Positions 6,301 to 8,606 of a DNA stretch of 8,606 nucleotides are shown here, in pieces. The stretch comes from CAZILN01 sp964540005 (lineage in GTDB: Bacteria; Bacteroidota; Bacteroidia; Bacteroidales; SM23-62). The notes under the pieces were generated by a model. It did no database searches and was not told the DNA's origin. It worked only from the letters and a program-made list of their open reading frames with translations. Where the stretch lies: NCBI GenBank assembly GCA_964540005.1, contig CAZILN010000172.1, positions 1-8,606 on the forward strand, read 5' to 3'. The first letter of the stretch is position 1. Each line of letters starts with the position of its first letter. The translations under genes and the position numbers were made by a program.

Positions 6301-6945
6301 TATGTATTCTGTGAGGAATGTGAAGCTAACACTGATTTAATCTTTGCCTGTGGTACAATAAACACGGGATGCACAGACAGGAATTACCGGAACAGTGCCA
6401 ATTGCCAGTGGGCAATAAGTCCCGATCAGGCTGCCTGGATAGCGCTGAAATTCGATACAGCTGTCTTTGATATTAAACCCGGAGACTGGCTGAAAATATA
6501 TGAAGGAAATGATGCAGGAGGTATTCTGATAAATACTTACGATAATAATAATTTACCTCCTGATTCATTATACAGAGCCGTAAGGAACTTGTTTTTACAT
6601 TTCAGCTCTGATGCAAGCGAAACAGGAACCGGTTTCAATCTTACTTATATTTCGAATGGTACTCTCTGGCCGGTTGCTGTTGAAGTTATTAAGGAGGATA
6701 ATATCCGTATCTATCCAAATCCGAACTCCGGCACCTTCATCCTGGAAATGTCCCGGGCAGAATTCAGGGAGGCAGAAATAGAGATTTACAGCGTGCTTGG
6801 ACAGAAGATCTTCAATAAGAAGATTATACCTGTAAACGGATCTGTCTCGGAGGAGATCAGCCTGGAGAATTTCCCAGGCGGATTATATTATCTGAGGATG
6901 AATACAGGTAAGATAATTTACCAGGAAACTATAATCCTGGAGTAG
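298..6945 (+). CDS. Giant multi-domain T9SS-secreted surface protein (LamG, two lamin-tail-like modules, SprB, Ig-like, CUB, C-terminal sorting domain)
   Basis: Encodes 2215 residues, exported by the Sec pathway and then across the outer membrane by type IX secretion. Seen in order: signal peptide 1-20; LamG-like jelly roll about 21-215; cadherin-like beta sandwich about 225-310; lamin-tail-like module about 317-533; beta-sandwich repeats about 551-841; second lamin-tail-like module about 857-1094; beta-sandwich repeats about 1134-1396; SprB repeat about 1405-1478; a duplicated SprB+Ig unit 1485-1770; Ig_7-type domain about 1771-1848; PKD/Ig-like domains about 1850-2004; CUB about 2018-2118; sorting domain about 2134-2215. 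The start at 298 is chosen because a textbook signal peptide begins there. No Shine-Dalgarno is present; the leader is A-rich, as is usual in this phylum. These folds are typical of adhesion, carbohydrate or protein binding and spacing, and I found no enzyme motif. Role as adhesin or matrix protein is inferred. The gene stands alone on its strand. A C9 tract lies in codons 661-663. Confidence 0.9.
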   Translation: MFKLSLTVSLLIILQLSLFSQEWIVYDCKVLPDVNIDTFVQSNVAGDPASNTIIADPDSPGNLILELISPGADPGKFMWKYNFPNDMNDSLTLVFRLKAAAGTYDRVMEIDLQQAGYRERLYLMSDNTYRLNESYVLGDLPIGLADWHIVRISKEADQVAVYVDEQAVSLAEVTSPTTTAENYFRFGDGNGSSTLGGLVDWIAWDTTGAYAPWEGVALPDSLITYHAVSDASLASLTNSTGSLTPAFNPDIFVYDLNLTGPTTSVTLTATANDAGASVTGDGTFTMFPDTAYIEVTAQDGLVRTYQVNISDTPNNSLLITEARMDDAKMAYLEITNMGTENINLAAFELGNIRPWADPWNPEAGYAMMLPDVELTAGESYVIASAFDFMEEQYALDVAEFGYSRNYWERQTKKEMWELADLQVHFQEINSDATDSVSDNYLTMDVWAGRECWYLRHHISGSYSTVTDQVGGVFDVAGRNSPDGFYDVAGVPGATGNTTLIRKFSVKEGELNFDATRGTDPASSSWMPVPFLQGSFEPFRAVFWTVGNHGNYLLNDTTLVSDTVDIDWDNSILTVPWGVRNDDSIMYQFKRMPGLAWHYDYAPSHEDSAYVSVRTGDVLTVYACGNELNVIVFDIIVSEPAIDANIVIPKRERTDNGDYAIPPPFKVSDRVPGMDTISNVPFATRRDTLLKYLEKAPNASWEFVWVDGTERTDLKDGDILRITAEDEISIKDYYIKVQAYFKNGNAHLSSITWPDIPDAYRDLFGWIGDTVANFSSGSYDYKIRVPWDYEGIPALVAKTVDINATVAVDRATNLYGSVADRTVTFTVTAEDDTSTLVYRVQMDKDKNPANIQPWQGEPFISEFVFWDQWNNGFIEIANPGTEPLDLSDYMIFGAFGYDTIGAITSYGTADGDTWLNRYRKYIPGYKWQDSLSWLVQPAIAEPDPGVDAVIQPGDVFVMGGINSTAQAYSYYDENSWPAEQQCDVIFNHPTKGNNWGENVDVNGTFVRQWTGADIYLYKILNESVKNGLKPATDPDDFQLIEIFGHEGSTPWTVGGVEVQMTTSCVRKPEYYEPRYEYAESFGTTPEDSEWELYDWNYFTGLGLIWPLNLLSVTQDLGTHFMNDVTIYRSTVSSLVYIVSEGYSMSEMIRGVVTGTTASEVFVNTIKADPGQARIVVSSTTGIPLAGDDAVNNGDSLIVVSADGNNTSAYILEVNADGLSDDAVLTSSVYTISVSGSTGTISGFSYGATVREVYDSVSLPAGARMTIIDADGTYVPLQTQQDTGYTETLVGDFIFFEVIAEDNATIITYHLQPDVSTGDAYLISVIFNVNNELLTISGIPSDFSVPAFWSSIEVVTGATAILLDKSGMERTQGIVAWDDILEITSSDLTTIKQYQLNFNEEFLVINPVVSSVLCYGESNGSIRVDMLGLIREFEYSVDGGASWQADSLFSGLPTGSYDVAVRDTGGIVYQDQLTINQPDSLSIGFAVTDVDCDSGIRGSIDLTVSGGTGVMTFLWSNDSTAGDISGLLPGMYTVTVSDENTCMAIDSIEVLTAGTLPVLLTDTIEICPGDSSQLAGPAGYEHYEWSTGVLDTNQITIDSQGAYWLEVSDSLSCTGIDTAMLIVYPEMTLQTTVTDYDCETGTGGSIDLVVNSGTAPFGYLWSNDSTGQDISGLEPGEYSVIVLDGNMCLGNDTVNIGIQGYLQVSLVDSIEFCNGEDSTIIAPEGYSSYEWSNGISDTNRVTVDETGIIVLMVTAAYNCENEPDTVIVIEHDIPPAPEAEDKTTDYGAVVPDLTATGDNIRWYAQADSSYLGEGASYPTGETASGTYSYLVTQIINICESPYTQVSLTIKDPVIPVEIPDTSICNGDTAIYQQTEEAGHVYSWIDLSTGEAVSTEAGAMLSPTVTTDYVYKDSTTATHSVGIDTFRVTVNPLPEFTYTVTNNPIYQGYTTSITISGAAEYTWSPNDPLHIAGEVYNTSPNVNTQYTVTGTTAAGCVGDTVIAIYVFCEECEANTDLIFACGTINTGCTDRNYRNSANCQWAISPDQAAWIALKFDTAVFDIKPGDWLKIYEGNDAGGILINTYDNNNLPPDSLYRAVRNLFLHFSSDASETGTGFNLTYISNGTLWPVAVEVIKEDNIRIYPNPNSGTFILEMSRAEFREAEIEIYSVLGQKIFNKKIIPVNGSVSEEISLENFPGGLYYLRMNTGKIIYQETIILE
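358..1227 (+). other. LamG-like jelly roll followed by cadherin-like beta sandwich (residues 21-310)
   Basis: Residues about 21-215 look like a laminin-G/concanavalin-like sandwich: alternating beta strands, the strand pattern LTLVFRLKA near 91-99, WHIVRISKE near 147-155, YVDEQ near 162-166, and the closing WIAWDTTGAYAPWEG near 201-215, which is common in Bacteroidota LamG-like domains. Residues about 225-310 match the cadherin-like beta sandwich pattern: LASLTNSTGSLTPAFNPD, then a TSVTLTATA strand, then VTAQDGLVRTYQVNI at the end. Binding of glycans or other surface ligands is plausible for the family but not shown here. Confidence 0.6.
1246..1896 (+). other. First lamin-tail-like (LTD) module (residues about 317-533)
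   Basis: The opening LLITEARMDD, then YLEITNMGTENINLAAFEL, then LTAGESYVIA, follows the lamin tail domain pattern of an I-x-E start, an E-(I/L)-x-N-x-G strand, L-x-x-(F/W)-x-L and a G-(E/D)-x-(Y/V)-V-I strand. The module closes with DVAGVPGATGNTTLIRK and RGTDPASSSW, a tail seen in bacterial secreted LTD proteins. Between these lies an insertion rich in aromatic residues (about 395-490). The same opening and closing signatures recur in the second module at about 857-1094. Confidence 0.6.
2278..2286 (+). repeat. C9 homopolymer tract inside the surface-protein gene
   Basis: Nine consecutive C bases form codons 661-663 (three prolines). By hand, adding one C brings a TGA (positions 2298-2300) into frame four codons after the tract, and losing one C brings a TAA (2324-2326) into frame about a dozen codons later. 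Either slip would remove everything after about residue 670, including the sorting domain. It could be a phase-variation tract, an ordinary Pro-Pro-Pro run, or a site prone to sequencing error. Confidence 0.9.
2866..3579 (+). other. Second lamin-tail-like (LTD) module (residues about 857-1094)
   Basis: It opens with PFISEFVFWDQWNNGFIEIA, continues NPGTEPLDLSDYMIFG, then VIQPGDVFVMGG, a close match to the lamin tail pattern. Near 1009-1050 the stretch GADIYLYKIL, then KPATDPDDFQLIEIFG, resembles bacterial LTD proteins. It closes with CVRKPEYYEP and FGTTPEDSEWELYD, parallel to LIRK and RGTDPASSSW of the first module. The two modules start about 540 residues apart, with beta-sandwich repeats between them. 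Confidence 0.65.
3697..4485 (+). other. Run of divergent beta-sandwich repeats with a GD-x-L-x-V-x-AED signature (residues 1134-1396)
   Basis: Three consecutive units of about 77-90 residues each end in the same strand pair: NGDSLIVVSADGNNTSAYIL (1191-1210), VGDFIFFEVIAEDNATIITY (1288-1307) and WDDILEITSSDLTTIKQYQL (1375-1394). Each has a preceding strand with a D-x-x-G or D-x-S-G turn. Earlier relatives end at 301-310, 615-638, 715-737 and 820-841. These fit the cadherin-like beta sandwich/bacterial Ig-like class and probably act as a rigid stalk; the exact Pfam family cannot be decided by eye. Confidence 0.55.
4510..4731 (+). other. SprB repeat (residues about 1405-1478)
   Basis: The segment begins PVVSSVLCYGESNGSIRVDM, followed by FEYSVDGGASWQADSLFSGL and PTGSYDVAVRDTGG. 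This is the classic SprB-repeat layout (C-x-G-x-x-(D/N)-G-S-I, Y-S-x-D-G-G-x-x-W, F-x-x-L-x-x-G-x-Y-x-V-x-V-x-D). The family is named after the Flavobacterium gliding adhesin SprB and is widespread in T9SS-secreted surface proteins. The repeat alone does not prove a role in gliding. Confidence 0.75.
4750..5577 (+). repeat. Tandem intragenic duplication: two 438-bp units, each SprB-like + Ig-like (residues 1485-1614 and 1631-1760)
   Basis: Copy A begins at VTDVDC (residue 1485, base 4750) and copy B at VTDYDC (1631, base 5188), a constant offset of 146 residues. Hand alignment of 130 residues needs no gap and gives about 62 identities. Shared blocks include GSIDL, LWSNDST, DISGL, the strand pair ending YEWS, and DTN. 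Four cysteines keep exact register: 1490/1636, 1540/1686, 1565/1711 and 1611/1757. Each unit has an SprB-like half, which includes the two-cysteine span of 50, and an Ig/PKD-like half, which includes a span of 46. Divergence to about half identity indicates an old duplication. Confidence 0.85.
5608..6309 (+). other. Ig_7-type and PKD/Ig-like domains (residues about 1771-2004)
   Basis: Residues 1774-1848 fit the CHU_C-associated Ig-like (Ig_7) pattern: VPDLTATGDNIRWYAQAD, then LGEGASY, then GTYSYLVTQ, then a CESP motif at 1836-1839. Residues about 1850-2004 look like two further PKD/Ig-like domains: an ICNGDTAIY start, then the strand TTDYVYKDS, and a final TQYTVTGTTAAGC strand. They probably space the CUB domain away from the rest of the protein. 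Confidence 0.65.
6349..6651 (+). other. CUB domain (residues about 2018-2118)
   Basis: It begins ACGTINTGC, then YRNSANCQWAI, FDIKPGDWLKIYEG, ILINTYDNNNLP and ends LFLHFSSDASETGTGFNLTY. This order (C..GTI, Y-x-N-x-x-x-C-x-W-x-I, D-x-(L/V)-x-I-Y-(D/E)-G, F-x-S-D-x-S-x-x-G-x-G-F-x-L-x-Y) is the CUB fold signature, and the acidic turns are the kind that bind calcium in some CUB domains. C2018 and C2036 match the usual first disulfide; C2025 and the CEEC pair at 2005-2008 are extra. In Bacteroidota, CUB domains occur just before T9SS sorting domains, as here. Confidence 0.8.
6697..6942 (+). other. T9SS type A C-terminal sorting domain (residues about 2134-2215)
   Basis: The last 80 or so residues contain NIRIYPNPNSGTF, then IEIYSVLGQKIFNK, then the L-x-x-x-P-x-G-x-Y-x-(L/V) strand (ENFPGGLYYLRM) and a final KIIYQETIILE strand. 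This is the standard type A sorting domain recognised by the type IX secretion system. In characterised species it is removed by the PorU sortase and the protein is linked to the outer-membrane surface or released; that fate is inferred here. No T9SS machinery gene lies in the window. Confidence 0.92.
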
Positions 6946-6964
6946 AAGTTATCCTGGAATAGAA
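6934..6964 (+). repeat. 14-bp near-perfect direct repeat spanning the stop codon of the large gene
   Basis: ATCCTGGAGTAGAA at 6934-6947 recurs as ATCCTGGAATAGAA at 6951-6964, 13 of 14 bases equal, offset 17. The first copy contains the TAG stop; the second carries TAG at 6960-6962 but in another frame. It looks like a small tandem duplication in the 24-bp gap between the convergent genes. No intrinsic terminator is evident in that gap. Confidence 0.7.
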
Positions 6965-6969
6965 ATCAA

Positions 6970-7740
6970 TTATAAGCGTCCTGTTGTAAGTCCCCCGTCG
7001 ATCATGATGACCTGTCCTGTTGAATAGGACAGGTCCCCGCTTGCCAGGGAGGCAACTGCACGGCCTACATCTTCAGGCAATCCCCAGCGTTTCTGGATGG
7101 TGAGCCCGTCAGCGATCATTCTGTCATATTTATCCTTTACTCCTTCTGTCATATCAGTCTCAATGATCCCCGGCCGCACTTCATAAACCGGGATATCATA
7201 CTCACCCAGCCTGACAGCGAACAATTGTGACATCATGCTCATCCCTGCCTTGGAGATGCAATATTCACCCCTGTTTACCGATGCCAGCGTCGCCGAAACA
7301 GAAGAAATGTTAATGATGGCAGCTTTGAACCCGGGATCCTTATTCTTTTGTTCAATCATATGGTTTGCAGCAAGCTGGGTAAGGAAACAGGGACCGGTCA
7401 AATTTACATTCATAACCTCATGGAAGCTTTCCTCTGTAGCTTCCAGGATATCCATGCGTTCCCTGGGACCCATACCCGCATTATTTACCAGGAGGTTGAG
7501 ACTTCCGTAATGCTCCATGATCTGCTTCCATACACGATCCCGGTCAGCCGCTTCTGCCACATTTCCCTGGCAATAGATCACCTCCGAACCGCTTTTACGG
7601 AGAGCCACCAGCACATCCTCCACCTGGCCGGCCGGGCGTAATCCGTTTAATGCCAGATTAAATTCCTTTGATGCCAGTTCGCGGGCGATCCCCAGGCCTA
7701 TCCCTCGGGTGCCTCCTGTTATTAATGCTACCTGTTTCAT
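6970..7740 (-). CDS. Short-chain dehydrogenase/reductase, FabG-like (probable sugar/polyol or 3-oxoacyl reductase)
   Basis: A 256-residue classical SDR of normal full length. Seen: cofactor glycine motif TGGTRGIG at 8-15, NNAG at 86-89, the active-site tetrad N113 (in NVNLTGP), S147 (in NISS), Y160 and K164 (YCISK), the PG-x-x-x-T-x-M segment 190-197, and a C-terminal STGQVIMIDGG. R12 and no acidic residue at the end of the second strand (LNGLR 31-35) suggest NADP(H). The stretch NRGEYCISKAG and YEVRPGIIETDM closely resembles a FabG-like subgroup usually annotated 3-ketoacyl-ACP reductase, which often sits in carbohydrate gene clusters rather than fatty-acid operons. It starts 11 bp after the stop of the Gfo/Idh/MocA gene, so the two are probably co-transcribed and share a sugar, polyol or sugar-acid pathway. 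Substrate unknown. No Shine-Dalgarno is visible. Confidence 0.9.
   Translation of the reverse strand: MKQVALITGGTRGIGLGIARELASKEFNLALNGLRPAGQVEDVLVALRKSGSEVIYCQGNVAEAADRDRVWKQIMEHYGSLNLLVNNAGMGPRERMDILEATEESFHEVMNVNLTGPCFLTQLAANHMIEQKNKDPGFKAAIINISSVSATLASVNRGEYCISKAGMSMMSQLFAVRLGEYDIPVYEVRPGIIETDMTEGVKDKYDRMIADGLTIQKRWGLPEDVGRAVASLASGDLSYSTGQVIMIDGGLTTGRL
7009..7035. repeat. Perfect 10-bp inverted repeat with 7-base loop near the 3' end of the SDR gene
   Basis: GACCTGTCCT (7009-7018) and AGGACAGGTC (7026-7035) are exact reverse complements around GTTGAAT. It lies inside codons 236-244 of the SDR gene, about 65 bp beyond the stop of the large gene on the plus strand. Neither side has a T tract, so it is not a classical intrinsic terminator, but such a hairpin could protect or end either convergent transcript. 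Confidence 0.5.
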
Positions 7741-7751
7741 TGCTGAGGATT

Positions 7752-8606
7752 TTAATTTTCTAATTTTTCAAGGTCCACCCATTTTCGTTCCTTCCAGCTT
7801 TGGTACCCCTTCTCTGCCAGTTGAACGCCCCTTGCTCCTTCCAGCAGGTCCCACGGAAAGGGTTCATTAAATTCCACATGCTTGAGGAACAGTTCCCACT
7901 GTGCCCTGAATGCATTCATGTATGTTTCCTGTCCCGGGACCTTCTTCCAGCCATCATAGAAATCTATGGCTTGTGGTATGTCAGGGTTCCATACCGGCCG
8001 GGGTGTAGCCCCATAATCCTGTGTATAGCATTCTCTCAATCCGGCTGCAGCCGATCCCAGGGTGCCGTCAACCTTCAGCACCAGCAGGTCATCACGCCTC
8101 ACCCTGGTGGTCCAGGAAGAATTGAACTGTGCAATAACCCCGCCTTCCAGCATAAACATTCCATATGCGGCATCATCTGCCGTGCACTTATAGGGGTTTC
8201 CCTCTTCATCCACCCTTTCGGCAATGTCTGTCGATCCTATGCACATGACCGATTGTACTTTTCCGAAAAGATTGTCAAGCACATACCTCCAGTGCGGGAA
8301 CATGTCGAGGATGATCCCTCCGTCCGATTCCTTGCGGTAGTTCCATGAAGGGCGCTGGGCGGGGACAGTATGCCCTTCGAACACCCAGTAGCCGAAGTCA
8401 CCACGTACTGAAAGTATCTTCCCGAAAAAACCGTCTTCAATCAGTTCTTTCAGTTTGAGGATCCCGGGTAGCCAGAGCTTGTCCTGGACCACCCCGTGTT
8501 TGACATCTGCATCACGGCATACACGGTACAGTTCAAGGGCAGAGCCTGCGTCGGCAGCCGTAGGTTTTTCACAGTAAATATGTTTCCCTTTTGCTACTGC
8601 TTTCTT
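7752..8606 (-). CDS. Gfo/Idh/MocA-family NAD(P)-dependent oxidoreductase, N-terminus cut off by the window edge
   Basis: The frame is open to the right edge, giving 284 residues; the nucleotide-binding GxGxxG start, roughly 80-95 residues, lies outside. The GTG at 8490-8492 is not the start: upstream codons continue in frame and encode AKGKHIYCEKPTA, the family's hallmark EKP motif (residues 13-15 of the visible part). The EKP lysine (14) with D101 and H105 (ILDMFPH, a D-x-x-x-H) matches the K...D-x-x-x-H catalytic residues known from inositol dehydrogenase. The C-terminal half is the usual alpha/beta substrate-binding domain, ending YQSWKERKWVDLEKLEN. Members oxidise or reduce sugars, inositols and related compounds. 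It precedes the SDR gene by 11 bp, probably in one operon whose promoter is off the window. Substrate cannot be read from the sequence. Confidence 0.93.
   Translation of the reverse strand, partial: KKAVAKGKHIYCEKPTAADAGSALELYRVCRDADVKHGVVQDKLWLPGILKLKELIEDGFFGKILSVRGDFGYWVFEGHTVPAQRPSWNYRKESDGGIILDMFPHWRYVLDNLFGKVQSVMCIGSTDIAERVDEEGNPYKCTADDAAYGMFMLEGGVIAQFNSSWTTRVRRDDLLVLKVDGTLGSAAAGLRECYTQDYGATPRPVWNPDIPQAIDFYDGWKKVPGQETYMNAFRAQWELFLKHVEFNEPFPWDLLEGARGVQLAEKGYQSWKERKWVDLEKLEN

Noticed and set aside
298..6945. Hidden enzyme (protease or glycoside hydrolase) domain in the giant protein
   Set aside because: No catalytic motif was recognised; all segments read as beta-sandwich, LTD, SprB, Ig-like or CUB modules. 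A profile search could overturn this.
6946..6969. Intrinsic terminator between the convergent genes
   Set aside because: The 24-bp gap has no GC-rich stem followed by a T tract; only the direct repeat is present.
7235..7641. Two plus-strand ORFs opposite the SDR gene
   Set aside because: They mirror the SDR coding frame, which has the full catalytic tetrad; no independent coding signal.
7800..8348. 182-codon plus-strand ORF opposite the Gfo/Idh/MocA gene
   Set aside because: The opposite strand carries clear catalytic motifs of the oxidoreductase; this frame has no recognisable motif and an implausible mix of Cys, Pro and His.

Overview
The window looks like chromosomal DNA of a member of the Bacteroidota. 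The large protein has an N-terminal signal peptide, SprB-like repeats, CHU_C-type Ig-like domains and a C-terminal type IX secretion (T9SS) sorting domain, a combination typical of that phylum. Neither start codon visible in the window has a Shine-Dalgarno sequence in front of it, and the large gene has an A-rich leader instead, which also fits. Genus cannot be fixed from this sequence.

Layout: (1) 1-297 is an AT-rich leader without a convincing gene. It holds a palindromic hairpin candidate and a weak Bacteroidota-type promoter candidate. (2) 298-6945 (+) is one very large gene for a 2215-residue secreted, multi-domain surface protein. In order it has a signal peptide, a LamG-like jelly roll, a cadherin-like beta sandwich, a lamin-tail-like (LTD) module, beta-sandwich repeats, a second LTD module, more beta-sandwich repeats, an SprB repeat, a 146-residue SprB+Ig unit in two tandem copies, Ig_7 and PKD/Ig-like domains, a CUB domain and the T9SS type A sorting domain. 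(3) 6970-7740 (-) is a complete short-chain dehydrogenase/reductase. (4) 7752-8606 (-) is a Gfo/Idh/MocA-family NAD(P)-dependent oxidoreductase whose N-terminus lies beyond the right edge.

The two minus-strand genes are 11 bp apart and probably form the end of an operon for oxidising or reducing a sugar, polyol or sugar acid. They converge on the large gene with only 24 bp between stop codons and need not be related to it. The large protein is best read as an exported adhesin or matrix-like surface protein. No catalytic domain was recognised in it.

I see no CRISPR array, mobile element, RNA gene or defence-type cluster. The points most worth following are a C9 tract inside the surface-protein gene, where slippage by one base either way would truncate the protein; the exact-register 146-residue duplication with four conserved cysteines and three conserved O-glycosylation sequons per copy; the high density of such sequons overall; and the unusual LamG/LTD/LTD/SprB/CUB architecture.
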